The notes: generated from the sequence alone by a model not told the origin. A DNA stretch of 6,250 bases from Savagea sp. (GCA_030147435.1 JASKZX010000134.1:1-6250); one strand, 5' to 3'; shown: positions 1-6,114, counted from the stretch's first letter. Translations and numbers: made by a program.

Positions 1-930
1 CATTATGTGAAAGACAATGTTGGTGCGGGATTAAATATGCGAAAAGGTCCGAAGACGACATACGCACAAATTGCTAAAATCCCAGCAAATACACCGGTTA
101 CTGTTTATAAAGTGTTAGGGCATTGGGCATTTATTCAAGCGAATGGACAGTACGGCTACGTACATATGCAATATTTAAGTGTTGGAGATGTTACGGAATC
201 AGATGAACGTCCGGCACCAATTACACCGCCGAGTAATCCAGTGATTACACCTGAAGAAACCGTAGAAACGACACCAACTCCATCAAGTACTTCTGATATT
301 TCTTATGTTCGTCAACAATTGATTGCGATTGACCCAGGACACGGAGGAAGTGACCCAGGAGCAATCGGTCACGGATATACAGAGAAACAAGCAACATTAG
401 CGATTTCGAAATATGCAAATGACTATTTCACGCGTGCATCGATGCGTACGATGATGACACGTACCGATGATCGTTTCGTCGGTTTATCAGAGCGTGCACG
501 CATGGCAAATGCCGCACGAGCAAATATGTTCATCAGTGTACACATTAACTCAGCAGGAAATGATAGTGCGACAGGTTTAGAGACGTACCATTTCGGTCTC
601 TCAAATACGAGCGCGACAAAACCAGCTGAAGCACTTGCGACATATATGAAAAATCGTATGATCGAAGCGTGGCCATTACGAGATCGCGGTGTGAAGACAG
701 CAAACTTCGCTGTTCTTCGTGAGACGGCAATGCCTGCGACTTTAATTGAAGCAGGATTTATCAATAACAAAAACGATAACTACTATATTCGTACACCGAA
801 AGAGCAGCAAAAGATGGGTCGAGCAATTTATTTAGCGACGCTCGATTACTATTACCATTATGAAGGTAAAAAAGGAATTACATCTCTTTATCAACAAGTA
901 GGCGCACAGCCTTCGAAGCGACTCCATTAA
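1..930 (+). CDS. N-acetylmuramoyl-L-alanine amidase with SH3b domain (5' partial)
   Basis: Secreted or wall-bound zinc hydrolase expected to cut the amide bond between N-acetylmuramic acid and L-alanine in peptidoglycan. The frame is open from base 1, and GTG at 7 falls inside the SH3b domain (HYVKDNVGAGLNMRKGP), so the true start and signal peptide lie upstream of the window. Counting from base 1, residues 3-60 form a bacterial SH3 (SH3b) domain, a wall-binding module, and 61-100 are a Thr/Pro/Glu-rich linker. Residues 106-288 form an Amidase_3 domain. The zinc ligands are visible as His114 (IDPGHGG), Glu128 (GYTEKQ) and His181 (SVHINS), with catalytic Glu250 (LIEAGFINN). All key residues are present, so it should be active. 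Further SH3b repeats may precede the visible one. It resembles Bacillus wall amidases and autolysins, but I cannot choose a gene symbol. Family assignment is confident; its role (turnover, cell separation or sporulation) is not shown here. Confidence 0.95.
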   Translation, partial: HYVKDNVGAGLNMRKGPKTTYAQIAKIPANTPVTVYKVLGHWAFIQANGQYGYVHMQYLSVGDVTESDERPAPITPPSNPVITPEETVETTPTPSSTSDISYVRQQLIAIDPGHGGSDPGAIGHGYTEKQATLAISKYANDYFTRASMRTMMTRTDDRFVGLSERARMANAARANMFISVHINSAGNDSATGLETYHFGLSNTSATKPAEALATYMKNRMIEAWPLRDRGVKTANFAVLRETAMPATLIEAGFINNKNDNYYIRTPKEQQKMGRAIYLATLDYYYHYEGKKGITSLYQQVGAQPSKRLH

Positions 931-958
931 TCGGTAGTCAGCACATATCGTATGGAAG

Positions 959-1005
959 AAAAACCCAGTATCTTGAGGTTACACTCGATAGATACTGGGT
1001 TTTTT
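959..1005. terminator. Bidirectional intrinsic terminator between convergent genes
   Basis: A long inverted repeat pairs 959-972 (AAAAACCCAGTATC) with 991-1004 (GATACTGGGTTTTT). An inner arm (TTGAG with CTCGA) extends the stem. It is followed by a T-run on the plus strand and by TTTTTCTTCC on the minus strand. It lies 28 bases after the amidase stop and 9 bases beyond the stop of the minus-strand transglutaminase-like gene, so it can serve both. Confidence 0.9.
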
Positions 1006-1013
1006 CGTTTGTA

Positions 1014-2819
1014 TTAGTTTGTTGTAAATGTAAATCGAACCGGTGGTGAGATCGTCGCATTCGATTTGTTTTGAATGTTATAGATATATACGTGGTATGT
1101 CGTTCTTCTGTCGTATCCGCCGATTGGAGGATGAATTTTTAATGTATTGTAGTTTGTTACAATATTCGAAGCGACATGTTCACCATTTGTTTTTGTTACA
1201 ACGACGTGTTGTTCAGGGTTTCGTTGAATGTTGCGATTCAACTCATCATTGAATACAATCGTCCACGTATGGCTTGTTGGTACGTTCTTTTTCTTTTCTT
1301 CATAAGGGCCAAATTGGTTTTGGTCTAACATCCATTTATATTCTGCATGTACAGGGAATACAACTTCTTTGTCTTTAAAACGACCGATGAGTTCAGCTGT
1401 GCCGCGGTTGACGAGACGAACGAGTCCGTTCGAATATGTAGCAACATCATTTGCACTCATGAACGTAAGGTCGCTGCGGTCTGTAACGTCAATCTTTTTC
1501 CCGTTGTCATAAATAGCTTCAATTTTGAATGAAAATGTATCATTTACTAAATATTGATCACGTGTCGGCTGTGAAAATTGTAATTTTTTCAAGATTGGTT
1601 TTTTCCCTCGGTAATCAAACGTTAAGCGCATACGTTGATAGTCCGGATTACGAGATGTAGGGTCTTGGAAGTAAATTTTCATTTGAATTGCTGGGTTGTT
1701 CGTTGCTACTGTACTTGCAACGCGTCGCAATTGATTTCGATCAATTTCTTTCGGTACGTAAACGATTCCTTCATCTTCATAAAGGTCAATTTGTTGTTGG
1801 AAATAAGGTACTGCATTTTCAAGTGATTGAATTGTGATTCCGTTAGGTAAAATCTCATTTAACAAGTTAAAATGATGGATACTTTCTAAATGTTGTTTGT
1901 AGTTGCTCGTTGCTTTTGGATAAGGACGGTCGTATTTATTTAATCCGCCATCTGTCCAAAAGTGTGTTTTCTTTAAAACTTTATCACTTAACATATAGTA
2001 GTTGTAAAACACACTGTCAGCCGATGCGTTGATCGGGTCATCCCATGTCGTATCTAAGTGGTACCATTTCCCATCGATTTGTACCATATTCCATGCGTGT
2101 CCTACTTTGTTAGATGTTCCGCTAATTAAGCGAGCAGGGATGTCGACTGCTTCTAACAATTTAAATGTAAGTGTTGAATATCCACTACATAATGTTTCTT
2201 TCCGTGTTAATGCATGGAAAGGGGTATTGTATTCTTGACGCATTGTACCATCATATTCTACGTTTAAGACGACATAATCATGAATTGCTTTTACTTTGTC
2301 ATGATCGCTTTTTGCATTTTGTGTAATGATCGGTGCAAGACGTTTTGTTTCTTTTTCAACGTATGCTGCTTGATCTTTTGTCATGCCGTATTTATGGTCG
2401 AATGTTGCTTTAATTGAAGTTGATGTAAATGTATAACGAAGACTATATCCGCGCGCGTCGTAAGCGAGATATTCGTCTTGATTGTACGCAGCAATTACTG
2501 CTTTAAAAATTAATTTATTTGCATCGACACTTGATGTAATTGGGTAATCAAAAGAATATGCGGAGATTGTGAATGTTTGATTTCGTTGTTGAATGTTCTT
2601 TAAAAACTCTTCACTTAATTGGTGAATGATTTTTTGTTCTTGTCGATTCGCTGCATTGTCTGCTATGCGGGAAGGTTCGAACCAACCGTGACGTTCAGCT
2701 TCCTCTAATAATTCTTCTTCAGTAATTGTGATTTCTTTTTGTGGTGGTCCTTCCGCTTGAACAAATGTTACTGGAAGTAAAAAAAGTATAACTATTGATA
2801 ATAAATACCAGCGTTTCAT
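1014..2819 (-). CDS. Secreted transglutaminase-like protein with C-terminal Ig-like domains
   Basis: 601-aa exported protein of the transglutaminase/papain-like fold. Residues 1-22 are a signal peptide (MKRW, a hydrophobic core, then VQA before EG). Residues about 25-150 match no domain I can name and begin with a Glu-rich helical stretch. Residues about 165-260 are a transglutaminase core: nucleophile Cys211 (TLCSGYS), His241 (GHAWN) and Asp256 (HLDTTWDDP), so the triad is complete. About 415-492 resembles a Big_2 Ig-like domain. About 510-600 resembles an SbsA-type (Big_5) Ig-like domain (HTWTIVFND ... TTYHVYIYN ... VRFTFTT). Proteins with this core in Bacillales may be proteases, amidases or cross-linking enzymes, and the substrate cannot be read from sequence. 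The ATG start is supported by AAAGGAGG 8 bases upstream. No sorting signal, SLH domain or membrane tail is visible, so it is probably released or held by its Ig-like domains. Terminators on both sides suggest a single-gene transcript. Confidence 0.92.
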   Translation of the reverse strand: MKRWYLLSIVILFLLPVTFVQAEGPPQKEITITEEELLEEAERHGWFEPSRIADNAANRQEQKIIHQLSEEFLKNIQQRNQTFTISAYSFDYPITSSVDANKLIFKAVIAAYNQDEYLAYDARGYSLRYTFTSTSIKATFDHKYGMTKDQAAYVEKETKRLAPIITQNAKSDHDKVKAIHDYVVLNVEYDGTMRQEYNTPFHALTRKETLCSGYSTLTFKLLEAVDIPARLISGTSNKVGHAWNMVQIDGKWYHLDTTWDDPINASADSVFYNYYMLSDKVLKKTHFWTDGGLNKYDRPYPKATSNYKQHLESIHHFNLLNEILPNGITIQSLENAVPYFQQQIDLYEDEGIVYVPKEIDRNQLRRVASTVATNNPAIQMKIYFQDPTSRNPDYQRMRLTFDYRGKKPILKKLQFSQPTRDQYLVNDTFSFKIEAIYDNGKKIDVTDRSDLTFMSANDVATYSNGLVRLVNRGTAELIGRFKDKEVVFPVHAEYKWMLDQNQFGPYEEKKKNVPTSHTWTIVFNDELNRNIQRNPEQHVVVTKTNGEHVASNIVTNYNTLKIHPPIGGYDRRTTYHVYIYNIQNKSNATISPPVRFTFTTN

Positions 2820-2827
2820 GCAATGAG

Positions 2828-2835
2828 CCTCCTTT
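2828..2835 (-). promoter_or_regulatory. Ribosome binding site of the transglutaminase-like gene
   Basis: On the minus strand this reads AAAGGAGG, close to a perfect anti-16S match. It lies 8 bases before the ATG at 2819 and fixes that start. Confidence 0.9.
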
Positions 2836-2855
2836 AAAAAATTCTGCTATTATCT

Positions 2856-2861
2856 ATTATA
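2856..2861 (-). promoter_or_regulatory. Candidate -10 element for the transglutaminase-like gene
   Basis: The minus strand reads TATAAT, 36 bases upstream of the ATG. No good TTGACA-like box occurs 16-18 bases further up (best is TATCTA), so the promoter is weak, activator-dependent or wrongly placed. The whole 2836-2990 gap is AT-rich and holds no other clear promoter. Confidence 0.4.
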
Positions 2862-2990
2862 AATGATTTTTAATGAATTAGATAGGAATAAAGTTTAATA
2901 ACCTTTAAAAAATATAAAGGTATGAAAGGACTAAAGAGGAATCGTTACTTTTTATGGGGATGGACGACAAAGGTATAATAAAAAAAGATA

Positions 2991-3023
2991 AAAAACCGCT
3001 AAAAGTTATATTTTAGCGGTTTT
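2991..3023 (-). terminator. Intrinsic terminator after the S8 protease gene
   Basis: The arms AAAACCGCTAAAA and TTTTAGCGGTTTT pair perfectly around the loop GTTATA. On the minus strand the stem is followed by a U-rich tail (TTTTTTATC then a further T-run). It lies 8 bases beyond the protease stop codon. The plus strand also has a T-rich tail, so it may work both ways. Confidence 0.9.
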
Positions 3024-3031
3024 CTTGTTTT

Positions 3032-4981
3032 TTATTTTTCTTCTAAAGGTGAATAAAATGTGAAGTAACCAGTCGATGAACTTTCTAAAGAAGCTCCTTT
3101 TTCGCTCGTTACACCATCTAAATGTAGATAAAGAGGTGTGAGTGGCCATTGAGTGTTTGGTTGTAAAAGAAGTTCTTTGCCACGGTAGACGACTGTGAAA
3201 TCGTTAAATGGTAAGTCGCCTCGTTCATCAAAACTTAATGTAATTGAAGATTGCCCTGTTTTTGCTACTAGTTCATTAAATAATAGTTTAATCGTTTGAT
3301 CGGTTGAAAATCGACCGAGCGATGTCGGTAAAGGTCCTTCTTGTGCTTCTCTTGATGAGTACGCGACAAGTTGTGCAGATTGCACTTGTCCTTCGTAGTG
3401 CGCATGAATCGTAACATATCCACTACGGTTGAAAGTAACGATACCGTAAGGGTCTACAGAAGCGACTGGTAAGTAATCACTTTTCCATTTCACATCTTTA
3501 TCACTAAAGAGAGCAACTTTATTTCTCGTATCTTTGGCAACTTTTATTTGGAAAGAAATGTTGTCACTTTCGTTCGTGTAGATCGTAATTTTCGTTTGGC
3601 CGTATCGGTGAGCACGAATATATCCTAATGAATCAATCGTTGCTACTGTAGGGTCACTTGAGTGACTGAAGTAAGGAAGCATGCCAGTAAAGTAATGACT
3701 GCCTTCTTCTAATAATAAGCCGTATTCACTATCATTGATCATTTCAATTGATGCAGGAATTGGTTCGTCTAAAGATACTGCCCGTTGAAGCGGTGTAATG
3801 TTCCAACGTGGTAAGTTTTTAGTTGCTTCTAAAGCAGCTTTTACTTGAATGAGTCCGAACCCGACCTCATCGTCACGCCCTTTATCGCTTAAATCGAGGG
3901 CGCTTTCCTTTAACAATTGGATGAGAGACTCTTCAGTTAATGAAGGCTCTATTGAAAGTAACATCGCAAGCGTGCTACTTACCATCGGTGTTGCAAACGA
4001 AGTACCGTTCAGTGATTTATATCCATGATTAGGAACGGTCGTTAAAATCGATGTGCCAGGTGCTACAAATGATACGTATGGATGATAGTTTGAAAATCGA
4101 GCTCTTTCCATCTGTTGATTCGTCGCACCGACTGCGATTACTCCTTCGTAATTTGCTGGATAATTCACAGGGTTTCCGAGCATTGCTGTATTTCCTGCTG
4201 AAGCAACGACGATTACTCCTGCTTCACGTGCTTTTTCGATTGCACGTTTTTCTGACCAGACTGGTATATTCCCACCGAAGCTTAAGTTAATGACTTGCAC
4301 GCCTTGAGCAACTGCATAATCAATAGCTTCTACAATTTGAGAGACTTTCGTTCGTCCTTGGTCGTCCATGACACGTAATGAAAGGATATAGACGGGAAAA
4401 CCTTCAGCTGTACCAGTAATTTGATAAGGATTGTTATTATTAGCTGCGATAATGCCAGCGATCGCCGTTCCATGTCCTAAGTAATCGACCATTTCGTATG
4501 ATTGTGCAGTGAAATCATAACTATGTGGTGAAAGTACTTGTTGTAAACTTTCGTGATAAGGGTCTACACCCGAATCGATGACCGCTATTTGAACAGGATG
4601 CTCTGCTTTTTGTTTGAATGAATCAAGATTTTTTGCATCGATTTGTGATTTCCACCATTGCGTTTGGTTTGAAAGAAGAACAGGTTGCATCGCATTTTCA
4701 TCAATCACTCGTACGACATTATGTTCTACATATTGTACGAAAGGGGATTGTTGAATAATCGGTTCATATTTTTTTAGTTGTTCTTTCGACTCAAATGTAG
4801 CAAGGACAGTTTCACTATTCAGTCGAGTGTATGAAACTTCATCAAAAAATGTACCCATTTCTTCTGTGACGATTTCAATACCTTTAAAAGTGATTAATCG
4901 TTCTTCTGCTGCTGAAGCAGAGAGAGGATATAATAAGAAGAGAAAAAAAGAAGTGACGATCATTGCGTATATTTTTTTCAA
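3032..4981 (-). CDS. Secreted subtilisin-family (S8) serine protease with Ig-like C-terminal region
   Basis: 649-aa extracellular subtilase. Residues 1-24 form a signal peptide (KK, a long hydrophobic core, SASA before AEE). About 27-95 looks like an inhibitor_I9-type propeptide, ending VQYVEHNVVRVI, which is normally removed on maturation. About 127-385 is the peptidase S8 domain with Asp136 (AVIDSGVD), His170 (LGHGTAIAG), oxyanion-hole Asn264 (ASAGN) and Ser328 (NGTSFATP), so it should be active. About 430-470 and 495-540 resemble Big_2 Ig-like repeats (DPTVATIDSLGYIRA and PVASVDPYGIVTFN). About 555-645 resembles an SbsA-like Ig domain. Classical secreted subtilisins are near 380 aa, so about 260 residues are an added binding or spacer region, like that of the neighbouring transglutaminase-like protein. 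The start is TTG, chosen because AAAGGAG lies 8 bases upstream. The next in-frame ATG (codon 7) would sit 26 bases away and lose the basic n-region. No wall-sorting signal is visible. Confidence 0.95.
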   Translation of the reverse strand: MKKIYAMIVTSFFLFLLYPLSASAAEERLITFKGIEIVTEEMGTFFDEVSYTRLNSETVLATFESKEQLKKYEPIIQQSPFVQYVEHNVVRVIDENAMQPVLLSNQTQWWKSQIDAKNLDSFKQKAEHPVQIAVIDSGVDPYHESLQQVLSPHSYDFTAQSYEMVDYLGHGTAIAGIIAANNNNPYQITGTAEGFPVYILSLRVMDDQGRTKVSQIVEAIDYAVAQGVQVINLSFGGNIPVWSEKRAIEKAREAGVIVVASAGNTAMLGNPVNYPANYEGVIAVGATNQQMERARFSNYHPYVSFVAPGTSILTTVPNHGYKSLNGTSFATPMVSSTLAMLLSIEPSLTEESLIQLLKESALDLSDKGRDDEVGFGLIQVKAALEATKNLPRWNITPLQRAVSLDEPIPASIEMINDSEYGLLLEEGSHYFTGMLPYFSHSSDPTVATIDSLGYIRAHRYGQTKITIYTNESDNISFQIKVAKDTRNKVALFSDKDVKWKSDYLPVASVDPYGIVTFNRSGYVTIHAHYEGQVQSAQLVAYSSREAQEGPLPTSLGRFSTDQTIKLLFNELVAKTGQSSITLSFDERGDLPFNDFTVVYRGKELLLQPNTQWPLTPLYLHLDGVTSEKGASLESSSTGYFTFYSPLEEK

Positions 4982-4989
4982 GAAAGCGA

Positions 4990-4997
4990 CTCCTTTC
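4990..4997 (-). promoter_or_regulatory. Ribosome binding site that fixes the TTG start of the S8 protease
   Basis: The minus strand reads GAAAGGAG, 8 bases before TTG at 4981-4979. The spacing is ideal for TTG and far too long for the ATG six codons later. No convincing promoter is seen in the short gap behind it (4998-5038). Confidence 0.85.
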
Positions 4998-5038
4998 GCT
5001 AACTAGTATTGTTAGTATGTAATATTTTATGAAAGGAA

Positions 5039-5062
5039 AACCCTATCAGCAAAGATAGGGTT
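5039..5062 (-). terminator. Intrinsic terminator behind the truncated coding remnant
   Basis: AACCCTATC and GATAGGGTT pair perfectly around a 6-base loop. On the minus strand the stem runs into TTTTCC. The stem overlaps the stop codon (TAA, 5063-5061) of the remnant. This separates the remnant's transcription from the S8 protease gene. Confidence 0.8.
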
Positions 5063-5420
5063 AGTAAATAGCGATGAGCTCGAAGACTGTATGAATATGT
5101 GATGTTTGCTCTTCTAATTCAGTAATGACGACTTGTAAATTTTTGTCGTTCGATTGTAATGCTCTTTCAGCATTTTTTACAGTATCGATAAACTTGTCTG
5201 CCGTTTCTTGTGTAATGAAACGTTGATTATCTTCAGACTGAGCAACTCTTTCTTCTTTTACATATTCTGAAGTAAGAAATGTCGTATCGTTTACTTCGAA
5301 GACTCTAGTATCTTTATCATTAATTTTAATGCCTTTGAGTAACTCATCGAGTTTTTGTTTATCATCTGAAGAGTTGTTTTCTTCAGGCGCTGCAGGGTTT
5401 TCCTCTGGGTTGCTATTCTC
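5061..5420 (-). pseudogene. 5'-truncated coding remnant, probably the C-terminal part of a secreted or lipid-anchored protein
   Basis: An open frame of 119 codons reads from ENSNPEENPAAPEENNSS to a natural end HIHTVFELIAIY followed by TAA. It contains no in-frame ATG, GTG or TTG, and in-frame TGA (5426-5424) and TAG (5450-5448) close it upstream. The start of the gene is therefore missing. The first 20 residues are an Asn/Glu/Pro-rich linker of the kind that follows the lipid-modified cysteine of Bacillales lipoproteins. The rest (KQKLDELLKGIKIND to the end) is charged and helical, and I recognise no family. Codon use looks normal and the reading frame is undamaged, so the truncation is probably recent. 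The break coincides with the predicted 3' end of a group II intron tail on the same strand. No lost 5' part is visible elsewhere in the window. It could still be translated from a rare start such as ATT, but no ribosome binding site supports that. Confidence 0.65.
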
Positions 5421-5492
5421 ATTTCAGGCTGCCAACCTTACGTGAGCCTACACTACACGTGCGACTTTCATCGCATGTAGCGTGCCGTCAGT
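5421..5492 (-). mobile_element. Group II intron 3' fragment, copy 1 (domains V and VI)
   Basis: On the minus strand 5483-5450 fold as a 34-nt domain V. ACGCTACA pairs with TGTAGTGT (8 bp, one G-U). TGCGAT pairs with GTCGCA under a GAAA loop, and a 2-nt CG bulge sits on the 3' side. These are the canonical sizes, loop and bulge position of group II intron domain V. Positions 2-4 are CGC, the form of the catalytic triad known from group IIC introns such as that of Oceanobacillus iheyensis. Next, AGGCT (5449-5445) and AGCCT (5430-5426) form a domain-VI-like stem. The fragment probably ends at AT (5422-5421), following the AY rule. Resemblance to copy 2 continues 5' of domain V to about 5510. Domains I-III and a reverse transcriptase are absent, so it cannot splice by itself. 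Subclass and exact ends are inferred. Confidence 0.75.
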
Positions 5493-5647
5493 TATGTGAT
5501 ACTCTTTTCCCCCTTCTATACTACGAGAAGTTGTCAAAAAAAGAAAGAGAAAAGTATGAAGATTTGATGGAATCTTCCTCAGCGTACAAAAAGATAGATA
5601 TATTTTTGAAAATTAGGTATCATAGTAAGGTAAGGAAATAATAAATG
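5493..5647. other. Spacer between the two inverted intron tails
   Basis: 155 bases lie upstream of both domain V copies. The outer 15-20 bases at each side still resemble each other in inverted orientation, as expected for domain IV remnants. The centre (about 5530-5630) is A/G-rich on the plus strand. A plus-strand open frame runs through it to 5641, with residues such as KLSKKEREKYEDLMESSS. It has no ribosome binding site, its only start is a GTG inside domain V of copy 1, and it matches no maturase motif I know. I do not call it a gene. Confidence 0.5.
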
Positions 5648-5723
5648 ACTGATAGCACGCGGTATGCGATGAAAGTCGCTTGTACCGTGTTGGCTCGTTT
5701 GAATGAATAAGAACGAGAAGAAT
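5648..5723 (+). mobile_element. Group II intron 3' fragment, copy 2 (domains V and VI)
   Basis: 5657-5690 fold as a second 34-nt domain V. ACGCGGTA pairs with TACCGTGT (8 bp, one G-U), then TGCGAT with GTCGCT under a GAAA loop, with a 2-nt TG bulge on the 3' side. The CGC triad is kept. The lowest pair of the upper stem is a U-U mismatch, a mild sign of decay. CTCGTT (5694-5699) and AACGAG (5712-5717) form a domain-VI-like stem, and the likely 3' end is AT at 5722-5723. It is inverted relative to copy 1. By hand, about 40 of 51 aligned positions match between 5648-5698 and 5440-5492. Several lower-stem differences are compensated by changes in the opposite arm. It stops exactly where the terminator stem at 5724 begins. 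Confidence 0.7.
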
Positions 5724-5762
5724 AAAAAGGTATTTCGAGGTGGCACTCGAAGTACCTTTTTT
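5724..5762. terminator. Bidirectional intrinsic terminator next to the intron tail
   Basis: AAAAAGGTATTTCGAG (5724-5739) pairs with CTCGAAGTACCTTTTT (5746-5761) around the loop GTGGCA, with one U-G pair. A T-run follows on the plus strand, and an interrupted one on the minus strand. No intact gene ends here in this window. It may have belonged to a gene now lost, or it isolates the downstream gene's control region. Confidence 0.85.
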
Positions 5763-5944
5763 ACTTGTTTTTGAATGATGTAGAGAAATATGCCATTTCA
5801 TGACATTTGTTTTTTGTTTTTCCTTTATAGGAGAAAAAATAAATTATATCAAAAAAATAAAAAAGAAGTTCACACAAAAAACATGTTTTTAGGACCTTTC
5901 ACCTTTTCGGGTAGATGAAAAGACTTATTTCAGCTAAAAAGGGT
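5763..5944. other. Gene-free AT-rich stretch upstream of the last gene
   Basis: No supported open frame on either strand. It contains A-runs (5833-5880), a perfect 14-bp palindrome AAAAACATGTTTTT (5877-5890) and a small inverted repeat, CTTTTC (5903-5908) with GAAAAG (5917-5922). These could be protein-binding sites for the gene at 6115, but no known operator matches. An isolated TTGAAT (5771-5776) has no -10 partner. Confidence 0.4.
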
Positions 5945-5970
5945 TAAAATTTCATAAAAACACCGATAAT
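5945..5970 (+). promoter_or_regulatory. Candidate SigD-like promoter of the gene at 6115
   Basis: TAAA (5945-5948) and ACCGATAA (5962-5969) are separated by 13 bases. The second box matches 7 of 8 positions of the SigD -10 consensus GCCGATAA. The spacing is slightly short of the usual 14-16. SigD drives motility and autolysin genes in Bacillus. A SigA reading (GATAAT at 5965-5970) has no good -35. Transcription would start near 5976, giving a leader of about 140 nt. Confidence 0.35.
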
Positions 5971-5979
5971 AAGGATATA

Positions 5980-6008
5980 AGATGATCGCCCAAAGGAATG
6001 GGGCATCT
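5980..6008 (+). promoter_or_regulatory. Hairpin at the 5' end of the predicted leader
   Basis: AGATG (5980-5984) pairs with CATCT (6004-6008) and CCC (5989-5991) with GGG (6001-6003), leaving an ATCG bulge and the loop AAAGGAATG. It begins right after the predicted transcription start. It could stabilise the mRNA or form part of a sensor. It matches no riboswitch class I can recall. Confidence 0.35.
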
Positions 6009-6042
6009 ATAAAAAGATTCAGAGAACACGGATGTTTCGTTT

Positions 6043-6082
6043 AAATTACTATTATAAATTATATAAATAATAGTAATTTTTT
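6043..6082 (+). terminator. Terminator-like hairpin inside the leader of the last gene
   Basis: AAATTACTATTAT (6043-6055) pairs perfectly with ATAATAGTAATTT (6067-6079) around an 11-base loop, and six T follow (6077-6082). It has the form of an intrinsic terminator but only two G-C-type pairs, so it may be weak. It ends 32 bases before the ATG at 6115, inside the probable transcript of that gene. It may be an attenuator, or simply the end of an upstream transcript. Confidence 0.5.
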
Positions 6083-6096
6083 CATGTCAATAAAAA

Positions 6097-6106
6097 AAGG
6101 AAAGGG
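6097..6106 (+). promoter_or_regulatory. Ribosome binding site of the last gene
   Basis: AAGGAAAGGG lies 8 bases before ATG at 6115. An ATG at 6107 is followed by TGA after two codons and is not the start. Confidence 0.75.
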
Positions 6107-6114
6107 ATGTTGAA

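Noticed and set aside
423..770. 115-residue and 61-residue minus-strand open frames inside the amidase gene
   Set aside because: They lie opposite a well-conserved Amidase_3 domain and have no recognisable domain; they are shadows of the real gene.
1043..2238. Four plus-strand open frames of 61-69 residues inside the transglutaminase-like gene
   Set aside because: They are antisense to a gene with signal peptide, ribosome binding site and full catalytic triad. Their composition (Cys, Phe and Ile rich) is typical of shadow frames.
2951..2979. Plus-strand promoter with TATAAT at 2974-2979
   Set aside because: The -35 (TTTATG) is poor, and a terminator begins 12 bases downstream with only the antisense strand of the protease beyond it. 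The -10 match is expected by chance in AT-rich sequence.
4051..4290. 79-residue plus-strand frame inside the S8 protease gene
   Set aside because: It is antisense to the conserved S8 domain, Leu/Arg-rich shadow sequence with no ribosome binding site.
4998..5038. Promoter for the S8 protease gene, including the repeated TAGTAT at 5004-5009 and 5013-5018
   Set aside because: No pair of boxes with acceptable spacing was found, and the short repeat is weak evidence for an operator.
5440..5698. CRISPR, REP/BIME or ordinary terminal-inverted-repeat MITE as the explanation of the inverted repeat
   Set aside because: There are only two copies, inverted, with no target-site duplication that I can find. 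The 34-nt hairpin with GAAA loop, 2-nt bulge and CGC triad fits group II domain V in detail, which these alternatives do not explain.
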